Shown here: one piece after another, positions 39,688-49,255 of the stretch
Layout of the letters: every line of letters starts with the position of its first letter
Position numbering within the stretch: position 1 is the stretch's first letter
Assembly: GCF_000621785.1 (NCBI RefSeq)
Contig: NZ_KK211348.1
Span: 255,494-319,493, forward strand
Length of the DNA: 64,000 nt
DNA from: Ruminococcus flavefaciens ND2009
Lineage (GTDB): Bacteria; Bacillota; Clostridia; Oscillospirales; Ruminococcaceae
Direction of reading: 5' to 3'
The notes under the pieces: model-generated
What the model was told of the DNA's origin: nothing
Databases searched by the model: none
The model's input: the letters and a program-made list of their open reading frames with translations, nothing else
Translations under genes and position numbers: made by a program

Positions 39688-39832
39688 TAAACAAAGCAGA
39701 ACTATGCGTTCTCACCGTCGGGCTAAGCTGAAACGGTCAATATGTATCGGATATCCTGCTGTTCTTGCGGCAGGGGATATATTCAGTGTGTATTGGTGAG
39801 TGCGGATAACTTCTGCACTCATTTTTGTTTTT
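39688..39832 (+). promoter_or_regulatory. infC-operon leader with terminator (L20-leader type)
   Basis: An approximately 150-nt untranslated leader ends in an intrinsic terminator: GAGTGCGGA (39798-39806) pairs with TTCTGCACTC, followed by ATTTTTGTTTTT. In Firmicutes this position holds the L20 leader, where excess ribosomal protein L20 binds the mRNA and causes termination. Position and terminator are seen; the L20-binding fold is inferred. Confidence 0.65.
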
Positions 39833-39860
39833 AAATTATATTGCTTGGAGGTGCTTGACT

Positions 39861-40379
39861 ATTAGCAAACAGGAACTGCAGATCAACGAAGAGATAAGAG
39901 ACAAGGAAGTACTCGTAATCGACGCTGACGGTAAAAAGCTTGGCGTTTTATCCGCCAAAGAGGCCCAGCAGATAGCCTTCGACAAGGATCTGGATCTCGT
40001 TAAGATCGCTCCGCAGGCAACACCGCCCGTGTGCCGTATCATGGACTACGGAAAGTATTGCTTTGAGCAGGCTAAGCGTGAGAAGGAAGCAAGAAAAAAT
40101 CAGAAAGTCGTTGCTATCAAGGAGATCAGAATGTTCTCCACAATAGACACACATGACTTCGAGACGAAGGTAAATCAGGCTGTCAAATTTTTACAGGGCG
40201 GCGATAAGCTCAAGGTTTCGGTGAGATTCCGTAAGAGAGCTATTGCACATCCGGAACTTGGAAGCGAGCTGCTTGATCGCTTCAAGGAAGCAGTTTCTGC
40301 GGCAGGCACTGTGGATAAGCCGGCTAAGATGGAGGGACGCAGCATAGTAATGTTCGTTTCCCCAAAGGCCGCTAAGTAA
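39861..40379 (+). CDS. infC: Translation initiation factor IF-3 (AUU start)
   Basis: A 172-aa IF-3 with the N-domain [20 protein letters not shown], linker KQARKNQKV-like region and C-domain [14 protein letters not shown] to MEGRSIVMF. It binds the 30S subunit and checks initiator tRNA and start codon. There is no ATG, GTG or TTG at a proper distance: GGAGG (39847-39851) is 9 nt before ATT at 39861, while the TTG at 39855 is only 3 nt away. AUU is the known autoregulatory start of infC in several bacteria. It is the first gene of the infC-rpmI-rplT operon. Confidence 0.92.
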   Translation: MSKQELQINEEIRDKEVLVIDADGKKLGVLSAKEAQQIAFDKDLDLVKIAPQATPPVCRIMDYGKYCFEQAKREKEARKNQKVVAIKEIRMFSTIDTHDFETKVNQAVKFLQGGDKLKVSVRFRKRAIAHPELGSELLDRFKEAVSAAGTVDKPAKMEGRSIVMFVSPKAAK

Positions 40380-40392
40380 GGAGGATCATATA

Positions 40393-40596
40393 ATGGCAAA
40401 GGTAAAGGTTAAAACTCACTCGGGCGCTAAGAAGCGTTTTAAGATTACAGGAAGCGGTAAGGTAAAGTACCAGCACACCAACAAGAGACACAGACTTACT
40501 CAGAAGGACACTAAGCGCAAGAGAATCGCTCGTAACGCAGGTGTAGCAGACTGCACAAACGCACCTACAATCAAGAAGCTCGTTCCTTATATGTAA
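40393..40596 (+). CDS. rpmI: 50S ribosomal protein L35
   Basis: A 67-aa L35 that begins [24 protein letters not shown], the family signature, and is rich in Lys/Arg. It is a late-assembling protein of the large subunit. AGGAGG precedes the ATG, 13 nt after infC, in the standard infC-rpmI-rplT order. Confidence 0.95.
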   Translation: MAKVKVKTHSGAKKRFKITGSGKVKYQHTNKRHRLTQKDTKRKRIARNAGVADCTNAPTIKKLVPYM

Positions 40597-40669
40597 TCGG
40601 AAGCGGATAATTTGTTCCGCATGGTACTGAGCGCAATTCCCGTAATTTTAATTTTGGAGGTAAAAGACT

Positions 40670-41023
40670 ATGGCACGTATTAAAGGTGCAATGATGACTC
40701 GTAAGAGAAGAAACAAGACTTTAAAGCTTGCTAAGGGCTACTGGGGCGCAAAGAGCAAGCACTTCAAGATGGCTAAGCAGGCCGTAATGAAGTCAGGCAA
40801 CTACGCATATATCGGAAGAAAGCAGAAGAAGAGACAGTTCAGACAGCTCTGGATCACAAGAATTTCCGCAGCTGCAAAGCTCAACGGCATGAACTACTCA
40901 ACATTCATGAACGGCTGCAAGAAGGCTGGTATCTCTCTCAACAGAAAGATGCTCAGCGAGATCGCTATCAACGATGCAGCAGGCTTCACAGCTATCGCTG
41001 ACAAGGCAAAGGCTGCTCTTTAA
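40670..41023 (+). CDS. rplT: 50S ribosomal protein L20
   Basis: A 117-aa L20. The N-terminal basic arm [21 protein letters not shown] and the C-domain with [10 protein letters not shown] match the family. It is essential for early 50S assembly and, in Firmicutes, represses its own operon through the leader upstream of infC. GGAGG precedes the ATG; a strong terminator follows. Confidence 0.95.
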   Translation: MARIKGAMMTRKRRNKTLKLAKGYWGAKSKHFKMAKQAVMKSGNYAYIGRKQKKRQFRQLWITRISAAAKLNGMNYSTFMNGCKKAGISLNRKMLSEIAINDAAGFTAIADKAKAAL

Positions 41024-41033
41024 TTGCAATTAA

Positions 41034-41068
41034 AAACACGCTCCTTTTATAAAGAGCGTGTTTTCTTG
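41034..41068 (+). terminator. Intrinsic terminator of infC-rpmI-rplT
   Basis: AAACACGCTC (41034-41043) pairs with GAGCGTGTTT (41054-41063), then TCTTGT. Confidence 0.9.
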
Positions 41069-41137
41069 TAGGAGGCGGGGGAAGACTCCGCCTGCTGCAA
41101 GAAGTCTCACCAAGTTATAACGGAGGTGCGTGTAGTA

Positions 41138-41926
41138 TTGGATAATATTATAACCTCTAAAGATAATCCCACCATCAAGCTGTATCAGAAGCTTTCCTCG
41201 TCGAAAAAAGAAAGGCTTCAGTACGGCTTATTCGTGTTGGAGGGGCTCAGAATAGTTGAGGACGCTCTTAAAGAGGACAGCGGCATAACTCAGCTCATAC
41301 TGACCGAGAAGGCGTGGGAGCGCTGGGGCGAGGAGCTTTTACAGGCTGATTTGAGAGATACAAGGACAATTGTCATTTCAAATGAGCTTGGAAACAGGAT
41401 AGCCTCGACGGAGAGCACACAGGGAGCCTTTGCCATATGCAGGATACCCATTCAGCGTACTGCTGAGAGCATAGTCCGCGAGGGCGGGAAATACCTTGTG
41501 CTGTTCGGTCTCCAGGACCCTGGCAATGTTGGCATGATGATAAGGACCGCGGATGCCCTTGGTATCGACGGAGTTATAATGTCGGGCAGCTGCGACCTTT
41601 ACAGCCCAAAGGTGATACGCTCCACCATGGGCTCGGTGTTCAGAATGGCGATCGCCGTTGAAAACGATGCCGACGCTCTTTTTGAGCAGCTTAACGGAAA
41701 GGGTGCGGTCACATCTGCGGCAGTCATCGACAAGGACGCGATACCCGTGACGGAATGTGAGTTCACGGGCACACAGGCGGTGTTTATCGGCAACGAGGGC
41801 AACGGACTGCCTGCGGACATCGCACAGCGCTGCACACGAAGGGTCATTATACCCATGCACGGAAACATCAACTCCCTCAACGCGGCGATGGCTGCTGGGA
41901 TACTTATGTGGGAGCTGAAACGATAA
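41138..41926 (+). CDS. TrmH/SpoU family RNA 2'-O-methyltransferase
   Basis: A 262-aa SPOUT-class methyltransferase. An N-terminal L30e-like substrate-binding domain (FVLEGLRIVEDAL) is followed by the knotted catalytic domain with motif 1 LVLFGLQDPGNVGMMIRTADALG, motif 2 VFIGNEGNGLP and motif 3 VIIPMHGNINSLNAAMAAGIL. Likely targets are rRNA or tRNA riboses; relatives are often annotated RlmB-like. The start TTG at 41138 lies 11 nt after GGAGG; the GTG at 41126 overlaps that site and is less likely. It is followed by dprA. Confidence 0.88.
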   Translation: MDNIITSKDNPTIKLYQKLSSSKKERLQYGLFVLEGLRIVEDALKEDSGITQLILTEKAWERWGEELLQADLRDTRTIVISNELGNRIASTESTQGAFAICRIPIQRTAESIVREGGKYLVLFGLQDPGNVGMMIRTADALGIDGVIMSGSCDLYSPKVIRSTMGSVFRMAIAVENDADALFEQLNGKGAVTSAAVIDKDAIPVTECEFTGTQAVFIGNEGNGLPADIAQRCTRRVIIPMHGNINSLNAAMAAGILMWELKR

Positions 41927-41947
41927 GTCCGAAAAGGAGGGCTGACT

Positions 41948-43165
41948 ATGGAGGAAACAAAATACTGGCTCTGGCTGAATATGGTCTTCGGAACGGGAAA
42001 CCACCGTATCTGGGAGGTCATGAGCTTCTTCCGCACGGCGGAAAAGGCGTACATCTCCCTCACCACCGATAACGGCATAGTCAGTCTTAACGAGGCGGAG
42101 CGGAAGAACGTCAATTCTATCCCTCTGCGGAATGCGGAGATATATCTTGCCAACTGCGCCAAGAGGGGCATCGGAGCCGTAGCCTTTACGGAGCCCGATT
42201 ATCCCGAGCAGCTGAAACATATCTACAATCCGCCGTCCCTGCTCTATTATAAAGGAAACATCTCCTGCCTTAAAACGGAGCTGACAGTCACCTCCGTGGG
42301 CACGAGAAAAGCCACTCCCTACAGCCTTAAAGCAGCTAAGGAGATATGCTCCGAGCTTTCGGCAAGGGGAGCTGTTATAATCAGCGGCTTTGCGGTAGGC
42401 ATCGACCTTGCCTCACACATGGCAGCGGCAGACATAGGCAGACCCACAGTCTGCGTAATGGGCTGCGGCGTTGATGTGGACTATCCCAAGCCCAATTTCC
42501 GGTACAGAGATATCATACTTGCGGCAGGCGGCGTGTTTATATCGGAATTTCCTCCGGGAACACCGCCCAATTCGCCCAACTTTCCCAAGCGGAACAGAGT
42601 GCTTGCGGCGCTGGGAGCAGCTGCGGTGGTATTCCAGGCAGGAGCCAAGAGCGGCTCGCTGATAACAGCCAATCTTGCAGCGGGACAGGGGCGCGAGGTG
42701 CTGTGTCTGCCGCCTGCGGACATATTCAGCGGAGAATTTGCAGGCAATGTGAAGCTTCTCCGTGACGGAGCGCTGCCCATGTACGACGCCTCCGACGTTA
42801 TGGACTGCATAACGGGAAAGAAGAAAAAGTCAGCGGATACTTCTGCCGTCAGAAGGGGAGCAGAAGTGTTCGGTGAGACCAGTGAGCCCTCAGCCGATGA
42901 GATGAACGACCTTATGAGGGCACTGAACGGTATAGACGATGAAAAAAAGGAACCTGCCGAAAGACCTGAGCCCGCGCTGTCCGACGAGCTGTCGGAGACT
43001 CAGCGCCGCATTGCGGAGGAGCTTATGAACGGTGCTCTCCACGCAGATGAGCTTGCTCAGAGACTTGAGCTTGATCCCTCCGTGCTTATGACAGAGCTTA
43101 CGGAGCTTGAAATATTCGGGACAGTGCGTTCACTTCCCGGAAAAATGTTTGAACTTATCAGATAA
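41948..43165 (+). CDS. dprA: DNA-processing protein DprA (Smf)
   Basis: A 405-aa DprA. It has an N-terminal helix-hairpin region (about 1-70), then the Rossmann-like core with SVGTRKATPYSL, ISGFAVGIDLASHMAA, VMGCGVDVDYPKPN, SEFPPGTPPNSPNFPKRNRV and QAGAKSGSLITANLAA. A linker is followed by a C-terminal winged helix (about 330-405) typical of longer forms. It loads RecA on incoming single-stranded DNA in natural transformation. The order dprA-topA-trmFO is the usual Firmicute one. AAAGGAGG precedes the ATG. Confidence 0.93.
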   Translation: MEETKYWLWLNMVFGTGNHRIWEVMSFFRTAEKAYISLTTDNGIVSLNEAERKNVNSIPLRNAEIYLANCAKRGIGAVAFTEPDYPEQLKHIYNPPSLLYYKGNISCLKTELTVTSVGTRKATPYSLKAAKEICSELSARGAVIISGFAVGIDLASHMAAADIGRPTVCVMGCGVDVDYPKPNFRYRDIILAAGGVFISEFPPGTPPNSPNFPKRNRVLAALGAAAVVFQAGAKSGSLITANLAAGQGREVLCLPPADIFSGEFAGNVKLLRDGALPMYDASDVMDCITGKKKKSADTSAVRRGAEVFGETSEPSADEMNDLMRALNGIDDEKKEPAERPEPALSDELSETQRRIAEELMNGALHADELAQRLELDPSVLMTELTELEIFGTVRSLPGKMFELIR

Positions 43166-43177
43166 GGGGATAAATCA

Positions 43178-45259
43178 ATGTCAGATTTAGTCATAGTAGA
43201 GTCGCCTGCAAAGGCAAAAACTATCCAGAAGTATCTCGGACCCGGATATGAGGTAATAGCCTCCATGGGACACGTCCGCGACCTTCCCAAGTCGAAGATG
43301 GGCGTGGACAAGGACAACGACTTCAAGCCTCAGTACACCGATATGAAGGGCAAGGAGGACGTTATCAGAGAGCTGAAAAAGCGCGCCAAGAAGTGCGACA
43401 AAGTATACCTCGCCACCGACCCCGATCGTGAGGGAGAGGCAATATCATGGCATATTGCCCAGATGCTGAAGCTGGATATGAACGATAACAACCGAGTGGC
43501 TTTCAACGAGATCACCAAGACAGGCGTAAAGAACGGAATGAGCAATCCGCACAAGATAGATGTGGACCTGGTCAATGCCCAGCAGGCAAGGCGTATCCTT
43601 GACCGACTGGTGGGCTACGAGCTGAGCCCCTTCCTGTGGAAAAAGGTCAAGAGAGGACTTTCCGCAGGCAGAGTGCAGTCCGTTGCGGTACGTCTTGTAG
43701 TTGACCGCGAGAACGAGATAAGGGCATTTGTCCCCAAGGAGTACTGGTCCATCGACGCCAAGTTCACCGCCCCCTCATCGAGGAAGGTGTTCGACGCAGC
43801 ACTGGTAGCAGTAGACGGCGAAAAGCTTGAGATCCCCAACCAGGCAGAGGCAGACGGACTCCTTGCAAGGCTCGAGAATGCCGAGTATGTAGTAAAGTCG
43901 GTAAAGAAAAGGGTAACAAAGAAACAGCCCGCACCTCCCTTCATCACCTCCACCCTCCAGCAGGAGGCTTCCCGAAAGCTCAGCTTCAGTGCAAAGCGCA
44001 CCATGAAGGCAGCACAGGAGCTCTACGAAGGTGTTGACGTACAGGGAGTAGGTGCAGTAGGTCTTATCACATACATGAGAACGGACAGTCTCCGAATCTC
44101 CGACGAGGCAAAGAAGGCAGCCGCCGAATATATCGGAACGGTATACGGCAAGGACTACCTGCCCCCGGAGCCCAGAAACTTCAAGACCAAGAGCAACGCA
44201 CAGGACGCCCATGAAGCTATACGTCCCTCGACCCCCGAGCTTACCCCCGAGAGAGTAAAGTCCAGCCTCAGCTCCGACCAGTACAAGCTCTACAAGCTCA
44301 TATGGGAGCGCTTTATCGCAAGCCAGATGGCAAACGCCCTGCTGGACACCGTATCTGCGGATATAGAGGCAAATGGCTGCACATTCAGGGCATCGGGCTA
44401 TTCCGTTAAGTTTGACGGATTTATGGCACTTTACGTTGAGTCAAGCGACTCCGAGGACGGCTCAAAGAAGATGCTTCCTGAGCTTAAAGCAGAGGATAAG
44501 CTGAAGCTGAAGTCCATCGCGGGCAATCAGCACTTCACACAGCCCCCTCCGCGATATACCGAGGCTTCTCTCATCAAGGCACTTGAGGAGAACGGCATCG
44601 GCAGACCGAGTACCTACGCTCCTACCATAACCACCATAACCTCACGCCGCTATGTCGAGCATGAGGGCAAGGCGCTGAAGCCCACAAACCTTGGTGAGGT
44701 CATCACGGAGCTTATGAAGGATCACTTCAAGAAGATAGTAGACGCCAAGTTCACCGCCGAGATGGAGAACAATCTGGACGAGGTAGAGCACGGCGAAAAG
44801 AACTGGGTAAGCACACTTCACGAGTTCTACGACGACTTCTCAAAGACCCTGAAAAAGGCAGAGGAGGCAATGGACGGCAAGCGCGTGAAGGTACCCGACG
44901 AGGAGACCGACGTAGTATGCGAGCTGTGCGGCAGGAACATGGTAATAAAGTACAGCAAGTTCGGCAAGTTCCTTGCCTGCCCGGGCTTCCCCGAGTGCAA
45001 GAACACAAAGAAGATAGTAACAGAGGCGGACGGAAACTGTCCCCGCTGCGGAAAGAAAATGCTGCTTAAAAAGTCCAAGAAGGGCAGAAGCTTCTACGGC
45101 TGTGAGGGCTTCCCCGACTGCAGCTTCATGACCTGGAACGTGCCTACCAAGGAGGTATGCCCTCAGTGCGGCAAGAGCCTGTTCATGAAGGGCGGAAAAT
45201 CGGGCAAGCTTGTATGCGAGAACGAGGGCTGCGGCTATGAAAGAGAGCTGAAGAAATGA
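43178..45259 (+). CDS. topA: DNA topoisomerase I
   Basis: A 693-aa type IA topoisomerase that relaxes negative supercoils. It has the TOPRIM domain at the N-terminus (VIVESPAKAKTIQKYLG, then DPDREGEAISWH). The active-site tyrosine is in GLITYMRTDS and PPRYTEASLIKALEENGIGRPSTYA follows. Three C-terminal four-Cys zinc modules start at CELCGRN, CPRCGKK and CPQCGKS (about 590-690). It lies 12 nt after dprA and overlaps trmFO by 4 nt. Confidence 0.96.
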   Translation: MSDLVIVESPAKAKTIQKYLGPGYEVIASMGHVRDLPKSKMGVDKDNDFKPQYTDMKGKEDVIRELKKRAKKCDKVYLATDPDREGEAISWHIAQMLKLDMNDNNRVAFNEITKTGVKNGMSNPHKIDVDLVNAQQARRILDRLVGYELSPFLWKKVKRGLSAGRVQSVAVRLVVDRENEIRAFVPKEYWSIDAKFTAPSSRKVFDAALVAVDGEKLEIPNQAEADGLLARLENAEYVVKSVKKRVTKKQPAPPFITSTLQQEASRKLSFSAKRTMKAAQELYEGVDVQGVGAVGLITYMRTDSLRISDEAKKAAAEYIGTVYGKDYLPPEPRNFKTKSNAQDAHEAIRPSTPELTPERVKSSLSSDQYKLYKLIWERFIASQMANALLDTVSADIEANGCTFRASGYSVKFDGFMALYVESSDSEDGSKKMLPELKAEDKLKLKSIAGNQHFTQPPPRYTEASLIKALEENGIGRPSTYAPTITTITSRRYVEHEGKALKPTNLGEVITELMKDHFKKIVDAKFTAEMENNLDEVEHGEKNWVSTLHEFYDDFSKTLKKAEEAMDGKRVKVPDEETDVVCELCGRNMVIKYSKFGKFLACPGFPECKNTKKIVTEADGNCPRCGKKMLLKKSKKGRSFYGCEGFPDCSFMTWNVPTKEVCPQCGKSLFMKGGKSGKLVCENEGCGYERELKK

Positions 45260-46572
45260 GCGTGACCGTCAATGTCATAGGCGCAGGACTTGCAGGCTGC
45301 GAAGCTGCATGGGCAGTTGCCGAGTCGGGCATAAACGTAAGGCTTTACGAAATGAAGCCGCAGAAATATTCTCCCGCCCACAAGTACAGCGGCTTTGCGG
45401 AGCTGGTATGCTCCAATTCCCTGAAGGCGGCGAGACTTGAGTCGGCAGCAGGCTTGCTCAAGTACGAGATGGAGCTGCTGGGCTCACTGACTGTGCCCTG
45501 TGCAAAGGCAAATTCCGTTGAAGCAGGCGGAGCCCTTGCGGTGGACCGCGAGAAATTCTCGGACGCAGTAACGGAGAAGATAAAATCCCACCCCCTCATA
45601 GAGCTTATAGAGGGCGAGGTGACGGAGCTTCCCGAGGGCGAGACCATAATCGCCACAGGTCCCCTTACACAGGGAGCTATGGCGGATATAATAAGGGAGC
45701 TCTGCGGCGAGGGACTCAGCTTTTATGACGCCGCCGCACCTATTGTGACTGCGGAGAGCATAGATATGGAAAGAGCCTTCTATGCCTCACGCTATGACAG
45801 AGGTGACGCGGATTACGTCAACTGTCCCATGAACAAGGAGGAGTACCTTGCGTTCCACGAAGCTCTTACAGGAGCCGAAAAGGTGCAGCTCAAGGACTTC
45901 GAGACCCATCCCTTCAGCGTCTACGAGGGTTGTATGCCCATCGAGGAGCTGGCATCGAGAGGAGTGGACACCATGCGCTTCGGACCCATGAAGCCCGTGG
46001 GCATAGACGACCCAAGAACGGGCAGACGTCCCTACGCAGTAGTGCAGCTCCGCAAGGAGAACCGCGAGGGCACACTTTTCAACCTTGTGGGATTTCAGAC
46101 CAATCTTAAATTCGGCGAGCAGAAGCGTGTATTCTCAATGATACCGGGACTTGAAAATGCCGAATTCATGCGCTACGGCGTAATGCACAGAAACACCTTT
46201 ATAAACAGCCCCGAGCTGCTGAATGCGGACTTCTCCATGAGGAGCCGCCCCGAGATCTCCTTTGCGGGACAGATAACGGGAGTAGAGGGCTATATGGAAA
46301 GCGCTGCAAGCGGACTCATAGCAGGTATCGCGGTATCCCGCAGGATAAAGGGACTTGAGCCCGTAAAGCTCCCCCTTGACACCATGACGGGAGCCCTTTC
46401 CCATTACATCAGTGACCTCTTCAACAGCGGCAGTTTTCAGCCCATGGGTGCGAATATGGGGATACTTCCCGACATCGGCGTAAGGATAAAGGACAAAAAG
46501 GAGCGCTACGGAGCATATGCAGAGCGTGCCGTTAATTCGCTGAGAGGAGAGCTTGAGAGAATTGGCTTCTAA
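45256..46572 (+). CDS. trmFO: Methylenetetrahydrofolate-tRNA-(uracil-5-)-methyltransferase
   Basis: A 438-aa FAD/folate-dependent enzyme that makes m5U54 in the T-loop of tRNA. The FAD-binding start VNVIGAGLAGCEAAWAVAESG, the LVCSNSLKAARLESAAGLLK signature with the active-site Cys, and FINSPELL/FAGQITGVEGYMESAASG are clear. The GAID family order topA-trmFO is usual. It overlaps topA by 4 nt and plsX by 20 nt, indicating one operon. Confidence 0.95.
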   Translation: MSVTVNVIGAGLAGCEAAWAVAESGINVRLYEMKPQKYSPAHKYSGFAELVCSNSLKAARLESAAGLLKYEMELLGSLTVPCAKANSVEAGGALAVDREKFSDAVTEKIKSHPLIELIEGEVTELPEGETIIATGPLTQGAMADIIRELCGEGLSFYDAAAPIVTAESIDMERAFYASRYDRGDADYVNCPMNKEEYLAFHEALTGAEKVQLKDFETHPFSVYEGCMPIEELASRGVDTMRFGPMKPVGIDDPRTGRRPYAVVQLRKENREGTLFNLVGFQTNLKFGEQKRVFSMIPGLENAEFMRYGVMHRNTFINSPELLNADFSMRSRPEISFAGQITGVEGYMESAASGLIAGIAVSRRIKGLEPVKLPLDTMTGALSHYISDLFNSGSFQPMGANMGILPDIGVRIKDKKERYGAYAERAVNSLRGELERIGF

Positions 46573-47569
46573 GATAATAGTTGACGCCTTCGGAGGAGAT
46601 AACGCTCCTCTGGAGGTAATAAAGGGCTGCGAGAGAGCGGTCCGCGAGCTTGGCGTGAGCATCATACTCACGGGCAGCGAGGAAAAGATAAAGAAATGTG
46701 CGTCGGAAAACGGTCTCAGCCTCAACGGCATAGAGATAGTCCATACCGATGATGTTTTTGATATACATGAGGAACCGAAGGAGATAATCAAGTCGGGCAA
46801 GAATAGCTCTATGGCAGTGGGACTCACCCTTCTTGCAGAGGGCAGGGGCGACGCCTTTGTTTCGGCAGGAAGCACGGGAGCACTTGTCATGGGAGCCACC
46901 TTCATCGTCAAGCGTATCAAAGGCATCAAAAGGATAGCACCGTCACCCGTGCTCCCCGGTGATAAGGGAAGCTTCATACTTCTCGACGCAGGAGCAAATA
47001 CAGAATGCAGACCCGAAATGCTGGTGCAGTTCGCTGTTATGGGCAGCGCCTACATGGAGAAGGTCATGGGCGTGAAGTCACCGAAGGTGGGACTTCTCAA
47101 CATAGGCTCCGAGGAGACCAAAGGCAGAGAGCTTGAAATAGAGGCTTACAAGCTGCTGGAGCAGTCGGGGCTGAACTTCGCAGGAAATATCGAAGCAAGA
47201 GACCTGCCTAAGGGCGAGGTGCAGGTAGTTGTCACCGACGGCTTTACAGGCAACATCGTCCTGAAGCTCTACGAGGGAATGGGAAGCTTCTTCGCCAAGA
47301 GGGTGAAGTGGATATTCTCGGGAGCAGGCAAGCTGGGAGCGATATTCTCCCTGGGCAAGATAAAGGCATTCAGAAAGCAGATGGACTACAAGGAGGTAGG
47401 CGGCTCAGCCCTTCTCGGCGTAAGAAAGCCCGTCATAAAGGCACACGGAAGCTCTGACGGAACTGCCTTCTTCAACGCCGTAAGGCAGGCAAAGAAGTGC
47501 GTGGAGGGCAATGTCGCAGGCGTGACCGAGAGCTATGTAGCTCGTATGGCAGCCGCAGACAAGGAGTGA
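46553..47569 (+). CDS. plsX: Phosphate acyltransferase PlsX
   Basis: A 338-aa PlsX, which makes acyl-phosphate from acyl-ACP for phospholipid synthesis. IIVDAFGGDNAP near the N-terminus, SAGSTGALVMGATF, LLDAGANTECRPEML, GLLNIGSEETKG, VVTDGFTGNIVLK and AHGSSDGTAFFNAV are family motifs. Two TTG starts are possible, 46553 (AGGAG 3 nt away) and 46562 (12 nt away), giving MRELASK or MASK; neither is ideal. The usual plsX-acpP-rnc order lacks acpP here: rnc starts 4 nt after the stop. Confidence 0.95.
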   Translation: MRELASKIIVDAFGGDNAPLEVIKGCERAVRELGVSIILTGSEEKIKKCASENGLSLNGIEIVHTDDVFDIHEEPKEIIKSGKNSSMAVGLTLLAEGRGDAFVSAGSTGALVMGATFIVKRIKGIKRIAPSPVLPGDKGSFILLDAGANTECRPEMLVQFAVMGSAYMEKVMGVKSPKVGLLNIGSEETKGRELEIEAYKLLEQSGLNFAGNIEARDLPKGEVQVVVTDGFTGNIVLKLYEGMGSFFAKRVKWIFSGAGKLGAIFSLGKIKAFRKQMDYKEVGGSALLGVRKPVIKAHGSSDGTAFFNAVRQAKKCVEGNVAGVTESYVARMAAADKE

Positions 47570-47573
47570 TAAT

Positions 47574-48263
47574 ATGGAAGACATTTCGAGATTTGAAGAT
47601 ATAATCGGATATAAGTTCAAGGACATACAGCTGCTGAAGCAGGCTCTTTCCCATTCGTCCTATGCAAACGAGAGAAAGCACCCCAACGGCAGCAACGAGC
47701 GTCTGGAGTTCCTGGGCGACAGCGTGCTGTCCATCGTGGTATCGGACTTCCTCTACAAGAACCTGAACGTAGCAGAGGGCGAGCTGACAAAGATGAGAGC
47801 GTCCCTGGTATGCGAGAAGTCCCTTCACGTTTTTGCAAAGCAGATAAACCTGGGAGATTTCCTGCTTTTGGGCAAGGGCGAGGAGAACACAGGCGGAAGG
47901 GAGCGCCCTTCCATACTTGCCGACGCCTTTGAGGCAGTCATCGCCGCCATATACCTTGACGGCGGAATGGAGCCCGTTTCGAAGCATATCCTGCGCTTCA
48001 TGCCCAAGGATATCCGCCACGCAAAGAAGCCTGTATTCAACGACTTCAAGACGGTGCTCCAGGAGGTAGTCCAGAAAAATCCCGAGGAGAAGGTGGAATA
48101 CGTTCTCATCGGCGAAGAGGGACCCGACCACAACAAGCGCTTCGTAGTTGAGGTGTGCCTGAATGACCAGGTCATCGGCAAGGGAAGCGGAAAGAGCAAG
48201 AAGGAAGCCGAGCAGCTTGCTGCAAAGGAAGCGCTGGAGCTCATGGGTTATGAAGCACAGTAA
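47574..48263 (+). CDS. rnc: Ribonuclease III
   Basis: A 229-aa RNase III that cleaves double-stranded RNA, including rRNA precursors. The endonuclease domain has the signature NERLEFLGDSVLSIVV and the second catalytic region LADAFEAVIAAIYLD. The C-terminal double-stranded RNA-binding domain starts at DFKTVLQE and ends GKSKKEAEQLAAKEALE. It is translationally linked to plsX (4-nt gap) and overlaps the radical SAM gene by 14 nt. Confidence 0.96.
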   Translation: MEDISRFEDIIGYKFKDIQLLKQALSHSSYANERKHPNGSNERLEFLGDSVLSIVVSDFLYKNLNVAEGELTKMRASLVCEKSLHVFAKQINLGDFLLLGKGEENTGGRERPSILADAFEAVIAAIYLDGGMEPVSKHILRFMPKDIRHAKKPVFNDFKTVLQEVVQKNPEEKVEYVLIGEEGPDHNKRFVVEVCLNDQVIGKGSGKSKKEAEQLAAKEALELMGYEAQ

Positions 48264-49251
48264 CATATCCGTATTCGTGCCTCATGTGGGCTGTCCACAC
48301 AAGTGCAGCTTCTGCGACCAGCGGACCATAAGCGGCGCGCAGAGCCTTCCCCGCGGAAATTATGTCAGGCAGGTCTGCGAGCAGGCACTGAGGGAGGTAA
48401 GGTCTCCCGAGGATACGGAGATAGCGTTTTTCGGCGGAAGCTTTACGGCAGTTCCCCGTGATTATATGCTGGAGCTCCTTGAGGCAGCCCGGGAATATGT
48501 AGGCGAGGGGAAGTTCAGGGGCATACGCTGCTCCACCCGTCCCGACTGCATAAGCACTGAGGTGCTTGACCTGCTGAAAGGCTTCGGAGTCACCGCCATA
48601 GAGCTGGGAGCCCAGTCCATGAAGGACGAGGTGCTTGCCGCCAACGAGCGCGGACACACCGCACAGGACGTTGTGAACGCAAGCCGCCTTATAAAGGACT
48701 ACGGTTTCGAGCTGGGCTTGCAGATGATGACAGGGCTCTACAAGAGCAGCCTTGCGGACGACATGGAAACAGCAAGGAGAATAGCAGACCTTGCTCCCGA
48801 TACTGTCAGGATATACCCTGTGGTAGTGCTGAGGGGCACCCGTCTGGGACAGCTTTATCTGTCCGGCGAGTACGCTCCCGCACCCTTTGATGAAATGGTG
48901 GAGGTCTGTGCGGATATAATGAAGCTTTTCACTGAGCGCGGCATCAGGGTCATAAAATGCGGACTTCACGCCAGCGAATTTGTGGAGCAGGACATGGTGG
49001 CAGGCTACTATCACCCTGCATTCCGCGAGCTGTGTGAGGCAGCCATCTACCGCAGCAATATCCTTCGCGCCATAGAGAAGGAGCTGCCGGACTGCCGCGG
49101 CAGTGTCACGGCAGAGGTCAGCAGCAGGTGTATCAGCAAGGCTGTGGGACAGAAAAGAGCGAATATAGAATTTTTCAGGGAGCGCGGTCTGGACTTGACC
49201 ATCGTGGGCAGTGAGACCGTCCCTATATATGAATGTAAGCTGAGGAGGTGA
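48250..49251 (+). CDS. Radical SAM protein, Elp3-like
   Basis: A 333-aa radical SAM enzyme. The cluster motif CPHKCSFCDQRTISG near residue 15 has the CxxxCxxC pattern. EIAFFGGSFTAVPRDYM and ELGAQSMKDEVLAANERGHT follow as in Elp3/TYW-like families, and a C-terminal domain resembles that of HemN/Elp3 relatives but lacks an acetyltransferase domain. The ATG at 48250 is chosen because it overlaps the rnc end; the ORF extends upstream only inside rnc. Its place between rnc and smc is typical of clostridia. The substrate is unknown; tRNA modification is the usual guess. Confidence 0.85.
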   Translation: MKHSNISVFVPHVGCPHKCSFCDQRTISGAQSLPRGNYVRQVCEQALREVRSPEDTEIAFFGGSFTAVPRDYMLELLEAAREYVGEGKFRGIRCSTRPDCISTEVLDLLKGFGVTAIELGAQSMKDEVLAANERGHTAQDVVNASRLIKDYGFELGLQMMTGLYKSSLADDMETARRIADLAPDTVRIYPVVVLRGTRLGQLYLSGEYAPAPFDEMVEVCADIMKLFTERGIRVIKCGLHASEFVEQDMVAGYYHPAFRELCEAAIYRSNILRAIEKELPDCRGSVTAEVSSRCISKAVGQKRANIEFFRERGLDLTIVGSETVPIYECKLRR

Positions 49252-49255
49252 GCGG

